Positions 25,350 through 34,058 of a DNA stretch of 64,000 bases are shown here, in pieces; position 1 is the stretch's first letter; each line of letters starts with the position of its first letter. The stretch lies in NCBI GenBank assembly GCA_964570855.1, contig CAZMZR010000004.1, positions 1 through 64,000 of the forward strand, in the 5' to 3' direction. This DNA is from JAFGPS01 sp964570855. Its GTDB lineage: Bacteria; Planctomycetota; Phycisphaerae; Sedimentisphaerales; Anaerobacaceae. A program made the translations under genes and the position numbers. The notes under the pieces are model-generated. The model searched no databases. It had not been told where the DNA came from and was given only the letters and a program-made list of their open reading frames with translations.

Positions 25350-26645
25350 TTAATTTTCCTCCGGGTCGCCTGATTGACCGCTGTTTTGCTTTTCCTGTTC
25401 GTCATCAGCAGTGACATCAAACTCGGTCCGAACATACATACCGTCGGTAGCCAAATCCAGTGAGCTGATAACAACATTCGACTTATCCGGTATGCCGGAA
25501 ACCACATAGGCGAAATCCTTGTCGGCCCGGACAATCTCCAATGGCTGGATACGCAGGTGATTGTCATTTACAAGCCAGATCCGGTTACCTTCCCGTATCG
25601 CATCACGAGGCACTGCAACCGCATCATAAAGTGTCTTGCCGCGAATCAGAACACCGGCAAAGATACCCGGTAACAACGGCGATTTACCTTTGGAAATGTT
25701 AAACGGGTCGGAAACTTCAACAATAACCGAAAGCATTCGTGAATTTCTATCGACCTGTCCTGTAGTCCGTACTACGAAACCATCCCAGCTTTGCCTGGCC
25801 CCCGCAAAGTCGGCGGTGACAGTAGCCCGGATTTTTTCAGCGGAGCTCCGGTCCGAATTTGTGAATTTTGAGCTTCCGAAGATATCGAACCAGGCCAGCT
25901 CATCGGCCTCAAGCGGTACTTGTATTTCCACTGCTTCGGTTCCATAAGCACTGGCTAAAGCCTGGCCGGTGACAATATATTGCCCGAGACCAACACTTTC
26001 TGCTGTAATCAGTATATCGAACGGCAAAGAAATGCAGGTTCGTTCAAGTCGTAACTGTGCAGTGGCAAGCTGGGCCTTTGCCGAATCCAGCGCAGCTTGT
26101 GCTTTGCGAATCTGCGGCTCGCGCAAAACAAGTGCCGAGACCGGCTCGGTATCCGGGTGTAAACCGCTCCATTCTCTTCGGGCCACCTGAGCTTCGGCCT
26201 GCTCCGTTTCCAGCAAAACTGTGGTATCCGCCACAGCGGCCTCGGCCTGCCGAACTGCTAATTCGTAGTCTCTGGGGTCTATTTGTAATATCTTTTCATT
26301 GCTGCGAATCAGCCCGCCGACTTTAAGCTCCGGATGGATGAACACTACTTTACCGGCCACTTCCGGGATGATGTCAACTTCCACCGTGGGATTGACCGTT
26401 CCATAGCCCTGAATAAACATCGGGATATCACGAACGTGGACCTGTTCGATTTTAACCAACGGCGCAAGCACATCCTGTTCAGTCCGCTGGGGCTGCTTTT
26501 TGTTCTTGATGAAAAAAACAGCAACGCCAATGCCGACAGCCACAATCAAAACAGTTAAAAACGCATGTAATACTCTATGAGATTTTACATGAGCTTTTTG
26601 CGGTTGCCCGGCTATTTCTTTTTCTTTTCGTTTGCTTTCAGTCAT
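25350..26645 (-). CDS. RND efflux periplasmic adaptor (membrane fusion protein)
   Basis: 431 residues. TM anchor at about 26-46 (LHAFLTVLIVAVGIGVAVFFI), then the lipoyl/barrel-sandwich halves (VEVDIIPEVAGKVVFIHPEL, GLIRSNEKILQIDPRDYELAVRQAEA). A short alpha-hairpin (about 130-190), a beta-barrel domain and a membrane-proximal domain (VAVPRDAIREGNRIWLVNDN) follow. It bridges the inner-membrane pump and the outer-membrane channel. It overlaps the TolC-like gene by eight bases and abuts the pump gene, so the three are one translationally coupled unit. Confidence 0.94.
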   Translation of the reverse strand: MTESKRKEKEIAGQPQKAHVKSHRVLHAFLTVLIVAVGIGVAVFFIKNKKQPQRTEQDVLAPLVKIEQVHVRDIPMFIQGYGTVNPTVEVDIIPEVAGKVVFIHPELKVGGLIRSNEKILQIDPRDYELAVRQAEAAVADTTVLLETEQAEAQVARREWSGLHPDTEPVSALVLREPQIRKAQAALDSAKAQLATAQLRLERTCISLPFDILITAESVGLGQYIVTGQALASAYGTEAVEIQVPLEADELAWFDIFGSSKFTNSDRSSAEKIRATVTADFAGARQSWDGFVVRTTGQVDRNSRMLSVIVEVSDPFNISKGKSPLLPGIFAGVLIRGKTLYDAVAVPRDAIREGNRIWLVNDNHLRIQPLEIVRADKDFAYVVSGIPDKSNVVISSLDLATDGMYVRTEFDVTADDEQEKQNSGQSGDPEEN

Positions 26646-28110
26646 CTTTTGTTACCGCCAATATTTCATTTTCTCTTTCATCCCAATCACCACCGAGAGC
26701 CAAATACAGATTTACCCGCGAAGTCCATATCTGGCCTTTCAGGACGGCTAATTCTTCTTCAGCCATTTTGCTTCGGCGTTCCGTTTCGAGTACTGCAAGT
26801 ATCCCATCGACACCGCTTTGATAACGCTGCCTTGAGAGTTCCTCCGCCGCTTTGGCTTCATCCAATCGAATCTGTGATTGCTCAAGCTGGGCCTGTAACA
26901 TACGCTCAGTAATCAAAGCATCCTCAACCTCTCTTATTGCGTTAAGAACCGTGCCTGCATAATTGGCGGCCTGTTCTTCAAAACGTGCCTTTGCGGCGTC
27001 GATTTGGGCCTTAATTTGCCCTCCTTTGAAGATAGGCTGGGCAAGGCTGGATACCGCAGCATACATTTCGGTATAATCGTATTGAAAAACTTCCTCAATG
27101 GTATCGCCGGAATAACCAAAAGAGCCGGACAATGTCAAATCCGGAAAAAGTCGGGCAATGCTGACGCCAATCCGCTCATTGGCAGCCTGCAGTACAAACT
27201 CGGCCGCTATTACATCCGGTCTTCTGTCAAGCAGGGATGCAGGCAGACCGATCGGTACATTTTCCAGTTGCGGCAAATCCGTTAACGTACCGGGTAAATC
27301 ATCAGAAGAACCCGGCCGTCGCGCCAAAAGAACATCGAGAGCGTGACGTGCGGTTATCAAAGATAATTCAATAGCCGGTTCGAGAGCTTTCGATGCAGCC
27401 AGATTTTCACGGGCCAGCCTGATATCTACGGGCCCGACAAGTCCCTGTGCATACCGGCGTTCGACAATTTCAAGAGTTTTCTGCCTGCTTTCGGTAGTAG
27501 CCCGTGCTATGGCCAATCGATGTTGAAGAGTCGCGATATTGATTCTGGCGTTGACGACGGAAGCTATTATCGTATTAATCAAAATCTGCTCATTCATCTC
27601 GGCGGAAAGCATATCGGCCCACGCAGCACGTTCCGAACGTTTCAGCTTGCCGAAAAAATCCAGTATGTAGCTCGCCGTTATATCGTGAGACCATGTCGTG
27701 CTCATTACGGTGAATCTTCCCCCTCCTCCAAGTCCTCCGAAGTTAAAAGAGCGTTTGCTCCTGTCACGGTTCAGGTTATAAGAAACATCCGGCCACTGCT
27801 GCCCGCGAGTTTCCGAAAGCGCCGCCTGTGCCTGCAGCACCCTTGCCGCGGCGGCCTTTAGATCGTAATTGTTTGCCAAGGCCTCTCGAACCATTTCCGC
27901 AGTCACCGGATCACCGAAGCTCTCCCACCATCTGTCAACCGGTGTAAAATCATTGACGTCCTCCATGTTTGTTCCGGCGTTGAAATAACCTTCGGATGTT
28001 TCCGCGGCGGTCTGCGGCCTTGAATAATCCGGCCCGACCATACAACCGGAAAAAATTATTACGCTTAAAACCACATAGAATAAACCAAGATATACGAATT
28101 GTTTTTTCAT
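26638..28110 (-). CDS. Outer-membrane efflux lipoprotein (TolC/NodT family)
   Basis: 490 residues with a lipoprotein signal peptide (lipobox FSGC, Cys near residue 23, then MVGPDYSRP, a hallmark of NodT-type channels). Two outer-membrane efflux repeats follow, with long alpha-helical hairpins (AAAARVLQAQAALSETRGQQWPDV, LLDRRPDVIAAEFVLQAANERIGVSIARLFPDLTLSGSFGY). It forms the trimeric exit duct for the RND pump. The start shares one base with the TetR stop codon (TAATG). Confidence 0.94.
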   Translation of the reverse strand: MKKQFVYLGLFYVVLSVIIFSGCMVGPDYSRPQTAAETSEGYFNAGTNMEDVNDFTPVDRWWESFGDPVTAEMVREALANNYDLKAAAARVLQAQAALSETRGQQWPDVSYNLNRDRSKRSFNFGGLGGGGRFTVMSTTWSHDITASYILDFFGKLKRSERAAWADMLSAEMNEQILINTIIASVVNARINIATLQHRLAIARATTESRQKTLEIVERRYAQGLVGPVDIRLARENLAASKALEPAIELSLITARHALDVLLARRPGSSDDLPGTLTDLPQLENVPIGLPASLLDRRPDVIAAEFVLQAANERIGVSIARLFPDLTLSGSFGYSGDTIEEVFQYDYTEMYAAVSSLAQPIFKGGQIKAQIDAAKARFEEQAANYAGTVLNAIREVEDALITERMLQAQLEQSQIRLDEAKAAEELSRQRYQSGVDGILAVLETERRSKMAEEELAVLKGQIWTSRVNLYLALGGDWDERENEILAVTKDD

Positions 28111-28781
28111 TACATTGATCCCTTACAATATGACCGAATTCCCGCAGCGGAGAACTTGACAATATGATCAATTACTTCAGTTAAATCCAATACCGGTAAA
28201 TTCAACTCCTCTTCACTTTGTTCAAACATCATTTTTATATGGACTAAATGTACGAGCTGCCCGATAAGCGAGAATATCACCATTAAAACTTTCGATTTAT
28301 CCAGATCGGGGCAAGTTTTAATTAAAGCGTCGCTCATCGCATTCATAGTCGGCGTCATGACCTCATCAACAAATATATTGGCCGGTAAACGTCTATCAAT
28401 GTACTCCCTGGCCATAAGCCTGCTCAAACAGGAACTTCCATGTTTATCTATCAGCGGACCAACAAATGTGTCCGCGAAAGATTTTAGTAAATCCTCCAGT
28501 TTGATTTGGCTTTTATTTTTAGACATTACCCTTTCGATGCTTTCGATCCTGGCATCTCGCATGGGAATCAGATGACGTCTCCAAACATCCATGTATAAAT
28601 TGTTTTTCCCACCGAAGTAATAATTCACGGCCGCTATGTTGCAACCGGCCGAAGATGAGATATCACGAACGCTTGTACCCTTAAAACCATGTTCACAGAA
28701 AAGCAATTCCGCTGCATCAAGCAATCGGTTCTTGACTCCTCTATCAGAATCATATTCAATTTTATCCTTGCGTGGAACCAT
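28110..28781 (-). CDS. TetR-family repressor of the efflux operon (CecR-like)
   Basis: 223 residues. The N-terminal TetR helix-turn-helix is clear at about 18-65 (RLLDAAELLFCEHGFKGTSVRDISSSAGCNIAAVNYYFGGK). The C-terminal ligand domain resembles the CecR/DUF1956 type. AGGAG lies upstream of the ATG. As first gene of the efflux operon it most likely autoregulates and represses the pump genes until a ligand binds. Confidence 0.92.
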   Translation of the reverse strand: MVPRKDKIEYDSDRGVKNRLLDAAELLFCEHGFKGTSVRDISSSAGCNIAAVNYYFGGKNNLYMDVWRRHLIPMRDARIESIERVMSKNKSQIKLEDLLKSFADTFVGPLIDKHGSSCLSRLMAREYIDRRLPANIFVDEVMTPTMNAMSDALIKTCPDLDKSKVLMVIFSLIGQLVHLVHIKMMFEQSEEELNLPVLDLTEVIDHIVKFSAAGIRSYCKGSM

Positions 28782-28820
28782 TACGGTGACTCCTAAACGA
28801 ATGTTTTATACAATAGTTTA

Positions 28821-28832
28821 AAACATGTGTTT
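28821..28832. promoter_or_regulatory. Candidate TetR operator
   Basis: AAACATGTGTTT is a near-perfect palindrome (one mismatched pair) lying 40 bases upstream of the tetR start, in AT-rich DNA that must hold the operon promoter. Position and symmetry fit an autoregulatory operator. No second copy is seen. Confidence 0.4.
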
Positions 28833-29113
28833 ACAAATGTCCAGATTTTTCTCCTAAACTTTTTGAAAATTATTTGGCTCGATTATATCTTTAGAAATAG
28901 CAAAGAGTTATCTCTTTTGGAATGTCGTAAAAATCTGCACTGGATGATATATTTAAAATTCAAATGAAGAAAGGGACCGGATTAGGGACCGATACAAAAG
29001 GCCTGTGAGTGTGTTTCTTATTGTCTTTGTACAGCGAGGTTCATAGCTTAAATACATTACGACGTGAACAAAACGCTTGCACAATCTATAGAAACAATCA
29101 AGAACAAATCACT

Positions 29114-29197
29114 TTAGAATAGCTTGTTTGCAAAACAAGCCAGTAGGAAAACAGAAACAATCACGATATTAATGTAGATATAATTCAAACGTGCCAT
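29114..29197 (-). CDS. Possible 27-residue hydrophobic peptide
   Basis: The frame encodes MARLNYIYINIVIVSVF and continues as a single hydrophobic helix ending NKLF. A run of G residues and GAAGAG precede the ATG, but the spacing is poor. The frame extends upstream for 63 more codons without clear family resemblance. It may be a small membrane peptide or chance; there is no supporting context. Confidence 0.18.
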   Translation of the reverse strand: MARLNYIYINIVIVSVFLLACFANKLF

Positions 29198-29457
29198 AAA
29201 CTCTTCATCCCCCCAGAATAATTTCGAATCTATGTTATACGTATTATATAAAATTCCGCATTCGAAATCAAGAAAAAAACAGGTCAAACGCTCTATCTGA
29301 AGTTTTACTTTCCAACGTCCAGTAATATTGTTTCTAATCTCCGTAAATATTGGTTTAAATATGCTTGCCGTAGGAAATATATTCAACCTATTTAAGCAAG
29401 TCAGCTTCGCATTCAGGTCTAATTTTTAACTCCGAACTCCTATTAAATACAAGGCGG

Positions 29458-29505
29458 CATGGAATCAAGGTTTGCTATTCAATCACGAATGGAAATGATT
29501 CCATG
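29458..29505. repeat. Perfect 10-bp inverted repeat
   Basis: CATGGAATCA (29458-29467) and TGATTCCATG (29496-29505) flank a 28-base spacer. No T-tract follows, so a terminator is unlikely. It could be a protein-binding site or the scar of a small mobile element in this gene-poor gap. Confidence 0.55.
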
Positions 29506-29523
29506 TTGATTTATTAAGTATGA

Positions 29524-29670
29524 TTGATAAACATCAATACCAAGCAGAATCCCAATATAAGCGGGCTTGACCTACCGGTGGAATTTGCGGCAAGCAACGG
29601 TTCTGCCGACATAGAAATAACCTATGCGTTCCAGAGACCTAAACCTTGCAGCACCGTCCATCTCACATAA
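29524..29670 (+). pseudogene. Possible coding remnant
   Basis: An open 48-codon stretch reads ...NPNISGLDLPVEFAASN, then GSADIEITYAFQRPKP, and stops directly against the GH29 stop codon on the other strand. The residue mix and regular codon use look protein-like, unlike the surrounding gap. There is no good start codon (only TTG) or ribosome site. It may be the tail of a gene whose front was lost. I do not recognise the family. Confidence 0.2.
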
Positions 29671-31212
29671 TCATCCGGAAGTCCGGAGTTTAAATACAAT
29701 CGCCAGATCATTTATTTTCCGACTCGGTGTTGTGACTATCAGTCCTGAATCCTGCCGTTCCCACTTAATTTTCTCATCCGAGCCAAGCATCGATACGTCG
29801 GTTACTTTTATGTCCTGAGCTTTTTCACCCTGCCCGAACATTGTCATTGTAACAGCTTTGTTTTCGCCCGGCCAGCCAAGAACGATCGCATAAACGCTCC
29901 GGTCCTTGCGGGTATAGCGAATATCTTCAGGACCATAGGCCCCTTTCATCCTTGCGAAACCGCCGCCTCTTTCCATGCGGGTCGGACCTTCACCATATTC
30001 AACAAAAGGACGAGTTCCGTAAATAGATTCGCCGTATTTCGAGAGCCACTGACCCATTTCAAGCAGCACCTGCTTTTGGTCATCAGGGATAGTACCGTCG
30101 GCCATCGGCGAGATATTCAGCAGCAGCTGGCCGTTCTTACTGACAATATCTATAAATGTCCGCAGTACTTCAGCAGTACTCTTAATCTCAAGGTCATCCG
30201 TATAGCACCAGCTACCTTTACTTATCGTGTCATCGGTCAGCCAGACGAAATCCGTCAGGCTGTCTGCACGGCCCTTTTCATAATCATCCAATGCAACCTC
30301 GCGAGGCAGATCTTCTCCTTTAAAAGTCACTATAACTTCCCTGTCCCACTCGTCGGCCTTGTTAAAGTAGTATGCGAGATACTCCATTTTGGTCTGGTCC
30401 GGAATTTCGTCCAGCCAGGCGTCAAACCACATCAAGTCCGGCTGGTATTTGTCGATCACTTCAATCAGCTTGCCCTTCCACATTTGAAGAAACTTCTCTC
30501 GCGGCATATAGCCATAAAGGATGGCGTTCTTCGGATTCTCAAGCAGGCTCGGAAAATCTCTCTGAACGAACTGATAGTGACCGGTCCATTCAAGCTCGCC
30601 ATTACTGTTTTTTTTCTGCCACAGATTATTTCTGGCGTGATGAAACGTCGTCACGAACTTCATGCCACGGCTTTTAATCGCCCGGGCTAATTCGCCTGTT
30701 ATGTCACGTTTCGGCCCGGTATCGGCCGCATTCCAGGGAGTTTGTTCGCTATCCCACATCGCATAACCGTCGTGATGCTCGGCGACAAGTCCGGCAAACT
30801 GAACTCCGGCCTTGACGAAAAGTTCGGCCCATTCATCAGCATCAAACTTCTCGGCTTTGAACATCGGCACAAAATCGGGATAACCAAATTCGGTCGGATC
30901 ACCCCACATCTCTATATGATGCCGGTACTCATCGCTGGGGCCGGGCCGTCGCGTTTCGCCGCTTTTGTTGTACATATTTCGAGGATACCACTCATTACCA
31001 AACGCCGGCACGGAATAAACACCCCAGTGAAAATATATCCCTAACTTGGCATCACGAAACCATTCAGGTGCCGGATTGTGGTTCTTTAGAGACTCCCAAT
31101 CGGGAGTATATATCGATCCAGCTCTTTTCCCCTGGACAGATTGATTCGTACTACAACCTAAAAGTCCAACAATTAGCATGATACAAACAATCCAGTTTGC
31201 TCTTTTTGACAT
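29671..31212 (-). CDS. GH29 alpha-L-fucosidase, lipoprotein
   Basis: 513 residues with a lipoprotein signal (lipobox LLGC, Cys near 20). The GH29 barrel shows PEWFRDAKLGIYFHWGVYSV, NEWYPRNMY, AEHHDGYAMWDSEQTPWN, RDITGELARAIKSRGMKF, and YQPDLMWFDAWLDE, where the Asp of WFD is the expected nucleophile. NGQLLLNISPMADGTIP follows, then a C-terminal beta domain. It releases terminal L-fucose from glycans, probably at the cell surface or in the periplasm. TAGGAG precedes the ATG. It is monocistronic here; no fucose catabolic genes are adjacent. Confidence 0.94.
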   Translation of the reverse strand: MSKRANWIVCIMLIVGLLGCSTNQSVQGKRAGSIYTPDWESLKNHNPAPEWFRDAKLGIYFHWGVYSVPAFGNEWYPRNMYNKSGETRRPGPSDEYRHHIEMWGDPTEFGYPDFVPMFKAEKFDADEWAELFVKAGVQFAGLVAEHHDGYAMWDSEQTPWNAADTGPKRDITGELARAIKSRGMKFVTTFHHARNNLWQKKNSNGELEWTGHYQFVQRDFPSLLENPKNAILYGYMPREKFLQMWKGKLIEVIDKYQPDLMWFDAWLDEIPDQTKMEYLAYYFNKADEWDREVIVTFKGEDLPREVALDDYEKGRADSLTDFVWLTDDTISKGSWCYTDDLEIKSTAEVLRTFIDIVSKNGQLLLNISPMADGTIPDDQKQVLLEMGQWLSKYGESIYGTRPFVEYGEGPTRMERGGGFARMKGAYGPEDIRYTRKDRSVYAIVLGWPGENKAVTMTMFGQGEKAQDIKVTDVSMLGSDEKIKWERQDSGLIVTTPSRKINDLAIVFKLRTSG

Positions 31213-31587
31213 CTTTTAATCTCCTAACGGTTCATTATTTAAATGGATCTTAATTTTCCCTGATTGAGTCAATACTACTGGAAACATATACATCGCCCCT
31301 TAAGTTGTCCATGTCACGAAGTGACTTCTTTATGCAAATCAATTCTCTTAATTACAAAAAGCTATTTCAGAATATACTTACCGGAAATTCTGTAATTTAA
31401 AGTTTACATCTCCATATGTCAAATACGATTCATTAATATTGAGGAAAAAACAGGTCTGTAAAAAAAGCTCTTCCCCGCCGACATATTTTGCAGAAAGATA
31501 CATCGGCGGAGAGAGCTTAGAACGCCCTATGGCATTATTTCAACTTTATTCTATCTATCCTAATGCTTTAAGAATCATTAAAGGCAA
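31213..31587. other. 375-bp gap upstream of the GH29 gene
   Basis: Holds the terminator of the upstream secreted-protein gene (31460-31516) and, to its left, AT-rich DNA that must contain the GH29 promoter. No confident -35/-10 pair and no copy of the 27-bp motif was seen. Confidence 0.6.
31460..31516 (-). terminator. Strong rho-independent terminator after the coiled-coil protein pair
   Basis: On the minus strand GCTCT and CCGCCGA pair with TCGGCGG and AGAGC around an A/T-rich loop, followed by TTTTTTT (31466-31460). It ends the transcript of the gene stopping at 31588. Confidence 0.75.
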
Positions 31588-32181
31588 TTATTGTTGGCCG
31601 CCCTGGCCGCCGCCCATCATACCGCCTTCTCCTCGTGGTCGTGGGAGCCTGATACCAAGTCTTTCCACAGTTTCTTCAAAGGTTTTATTACGCTTGGCAA
31701 TCATATCCTGTATGAGTTTGGCTGTCTTCTCGGCCTTTTCCTCTTTCGCAAGCTTAAGGGCAACTTCAAGCTCGGCTATTGCCGCATCATGTTCGGTCCG
31801 CAATTGACGGCCTTTAAATACCATCAGTTGCTCTTCTATCGCTGCAACCGCCGCCTGCTGCTGCTCCTGTATTTTCATTCGCTGTTCTCTCATTTTGGCC
31901 ATCTCTTCCTCAGACGGTCTTTCACCACCATCCTGTCCACCCCTGAAACGAGGCATTTCAGCTCGAGCTTTCACATTTTCTTTGAGCTTGGCAACCTGCG
32001 CCTCAATTGCTGTTATAGCGGCCTGCATTCTCTCACTGAACCTGCCCATACCGCCCCGCGCTTGACCTTCCGGTCTCTGACCTTCACCCGGCCCTCCGGC
32101 AGCCTGCGCCTGAGCATACATACCCAGGGTCACCGCCAAAACCACCAGAACTGCGACGGTCGAAATTAGATACTTCCTCAT
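31588..32181 (-). CDS. Secreted coiled-coil protein (Spy/CpxP-like architecture), paralog 2
   Basis: 197 residues: signal peptide (about 1-27, ending AQAQAAGG), then an almost entirely helical, Gln/Glu/Lys-rich chain with MRFSERMQAAITAIEAQVAKLKE-type heptads split by a Gly/Arg/Pro-rich loop (about 78-92), and a GGMMGGGQGGQQ tail. AGGAGG lies upstream of the ATG. It shares with the next upstream gene the signal peptide style, the IEAQVAKLK / IEEQVAKLK segment, IEEQL, and the AELEVALKLAKEEKAEKTAKLIQDM-like final helix. It may be a periplasmic chaperone or structural coiled coil; function unassigned. Confidence 0.75.
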   Translation of the reverse strand: MRKYLISTVAVLVVLAVTLGMYAQAQAAGGPGEGQRPEGQARGGMGRFSERMQAAITAIEAQVAKLKENVKARAEMPRFRGGQDGGERPSEEEMAKMREQRMKIQEQQQAAVAAIEEQLMVFKGRQLRTEHDAAIAELEVALKLAKEEKAEKTAKLIQDMIAKRNKTFEETVERLGIRLPRPRGEGGMMGGGQGGQQ

Positions 32182-32343
32182 AATAATAACCTCCTAAAAA
32201 GCTCAATATTCCGTTATAACTAATTCCCACGATGAAAATTAGCTTCTGCTTTGATATTAACCTCAACTTGCCCGATTAGAATCACAACAATTTTTACCAA
32301 GGCGGTAAAGTGACAACATTGATGCTTTTCTACCGGTTCTTTT

Positions 32344-32991
32344 CTATTTATTTTCTTCCGATTTTGGTTCTCGCGGTCTTGGTTCACTCTGTTCCCGACC
32401 TTCACGCGGTCCCGGTTCCATACCCGGTGCCTGTGATTGTCTTTGCCTGTATCCGGCAATAAGACTTTCGAGTCTTTTCGCGGTTTCTGTCGCCTTCTCT
32501 TTTATCGCCAACTGATGAATCTCCTGCAGCTCTTTTACCCGCGTCTGCGGTTCCACTGTTTGTGGTCTTCTTTGTTCTCTGAATTTGAGTTTTGAAAGCT
32601 GCTGCTCAATCCCTTCGATGACCTGCCGTCGCGTCCGAGCAATCTGAGCCATTTTGTTTCTATATTCGGTCCTTTCCTCCTCGGACATATTTTGATACTG
32701 GTCCCGGCCCTGAGCCATACTTTCCACAGCGGCTTTAAGTTTCGCAACCTGTTCTTCAATCAACGCAATAACCTTTAATTGTCCTTCGCGTCCCAAACCT
32801 CTGGAGGCGGTTCTCTCTCGAATTTCGGCACGTGCTTTTTCCCTTTCTTCTTCAGACATATCCGGCCATCTTTGCCGTATATCATTATACCGCTCTCTTT
32901 GTTCATTTACATCCGCCGGCTGACAAAATGCTGGCCGGGAAACCATTAAAACAGCCAGTACGAGAACGCTCGAAATGACAAACTTTTTCAT
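32344..32991 (-). CDS. Secreted coiled-coil protein, paralog 1
   Basis: 215 residues from the ATG at 32991, selected because GGAGG lies nine bases upstream; an in-frame codon five residues earlier lacks this. Signal peptide about 1-24 (VLVLAVLMVSRPAFCQ). The rest is helical and highly charged (MSEEEREKARAEIRERTASR, VIALIEEQVAKLKAAVESMAQ, IEQQLSKLKFREQRRP), ending in a Pro/Glu/Arg-rich tail. It is homologous in layout to the following gene, so the pair looks like a tandem duplication. A 27-bp conserved motif lies 90 bases upstream. Function unknown. Confidence 0.77.
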   Translation of the reverse strand: MKKFVISSVLVLAVLMVSRPAFCQPADVNEQRERYNDIRQRWPDMSEEEREKARAEIRERTASRGLGREGQLKVIALIEEQVAKLKAAVESMAQGRDQYQNMSEEERTEYRNKMAQIARTRRQVIEGIEQQLSKLKFREQRRPQTVEPQTRVKELQEIHQLAIKEKATETAKRLESLIAGYRQRQSQAPGMEPGPREGREQSEPRPREPKSEENK

Positions 32992-33080
32992 AATACTAAC
33001 CTCCATAATACGTTAAAAAAGCCACGTTATAACCATCCCAAGTAGAGAATCCTTGCCCATACATCCGGACTTTCAGGTAT

Positions 33081-33107
33081 AGACGCAAATACACCGCTTT
33101 TTATTGC
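33081..33107 (-). promoter_or_regulatory. Conserved 27-bp motif upstream of the coiled-coil pair (ECF-type promoter candidate)
   Basis: Third copy of GCAATAAAAA ... GCGTCT on the minus strand, 90 bases before the start codon at 32991. Its spacing is identical to the copies in front of the two CotH genes. Confidence 0.5.
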
Positions 33108-33214
33108 GGGAATCCGAAAAAATCCAACATGCACCATAGCCCGCCAAATAAGAATTGTCAAGAATAAACACCGTTGAAAAAACCGCCGAAAAATCTTTCA
33201 AACCGGATTTGCAT

Positions 33215-34018
33215 TTATAATTTATGGTTTACAATTGCATTTTTAACCTGCCCCAAAAACGCAGAAATATCGCTCACCATCTTATCCTTGTCCCCCAAGT
33301 TACTCTCAATCAAACTCACTACCTTCGAGCCGATTATTATACCGTCGGCACCGGCCTGAGCAACGGCGGCGGCGTGTTCCGGTTTGCTTATTCCAAAACC
33401 AACACAAATCGGCACACTTGTGAGCTGTTTCAATCTGCCTATCAGTCCCTCAATCGAACCGGAAAGCTGATCTCTGCTGCCGGTGACACCCAATACGGAA
33501 ACAGTATAAATAAAACCGGTAGTCCTGGATGCAATCAGCTTCATTCTCTCCGGCTCGGTATTCGGCGTAACCATAAAAACTGTATCAAGGCCCGCGGATA
33601 CGGCCGGACTTATAATCTCGTCACTATCATCAATACTCAAGTCGGCAACCAAAACACTGTTGACGCCAGCCCGGTGGAAATCGTCGAAGAATTTCTCCGT
33701 TCCATACTGGTAAATCAGGTTATAATACATCAATAGTCCAATAGGAATATCCTTATAATCCTTGATTTGCCTTATGAATTCCAGAGCGCCGGCTATATTC
33801 ATACCGCTTTTCATCGCCCGAATATCCGCTTTCTGGATTGTCGGTCCGTCCGCAATGGGATCGGAAAACGGAATACCAAGCTCCAATATATCGGCCCCGG
33901 CATCGATAGCCCCTTTTACGACTGCAAGAGACGTATCGAAATCGGGATCACCGATTACAAAAAAAGGAATCAACGCCGCGTGGTTCAATCCGGCAAAAGT
34001 CTCTTTGTATGTCTTCAT
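33215..34018 (-). CDS. trpA: Tryptophan synthase alpha chain
   Basis: 267 residues. It cleaves indole-3-glycerol phosphate to indole and glyceraldehyde-3-phosphate and channels indole to TrpB. The catalytic pair is visible in LELGIPFSDPIADGPTIQKA (Glu of LELG, Asp of PIAD). Also clear are GLLMYYNLIYQYG, the phosphate-binding VGFGISKPEH and GADGIIIGSKVV. Last gene of the trp operon; AGGAT precedes the start. Confidence 0.97.
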   Translation of the reverse strand: MKTYKETFAGLNHAALIPFFVIGDPDFDTSLAVVKGAIDAGADILELGIPFSDPIADGPTIQKADIRAMKSGMNIAGALEFIRQIKDYKDIPIGLLMYYNLIYQYGTEKFFDDFHRAGVNSVLVADLSIDDSDEIISPAVSAGLDTVFMVTPNTEPERMKLIASRTTGFIYTVSVLGVTGSRDQLSGSIEGLIGRLKQLTSVPICVGFGISKPEHAAAVAQAGADGIIIGSKVVSLIESNLGDKDKMVSDISAFLGQVKNAIVNHKL

Positions 34019-34058
34019 TTATTATATCCTAACTGCCAATTTTACATTAATTGAATAA

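Larger units (their letters stand above)
28782..29670. other. 889-bp gap between the efflux operon and the GH29 gene
   Basis: AT-rich DNA with no well-supported gene. Its left end holds the tetR promoter/operator region. It also contains a tiny minus-strand ORF (29114-29197), a 10-bp inverted repeat (29458-29505) and a possible coding remnant (29524-29670). The makeup suggests decayed or recently rearranged sequence. Confidence 0.6.

Noticed and set aside
29114..29386. 90-codon minus-strand frame in the efflux-GH29 gap as a full gene
   Set aside because: No ribosome site at its first ATG and no recognisable domain. Only the last 27 codons are kept as a very weak small-peptide candidate.
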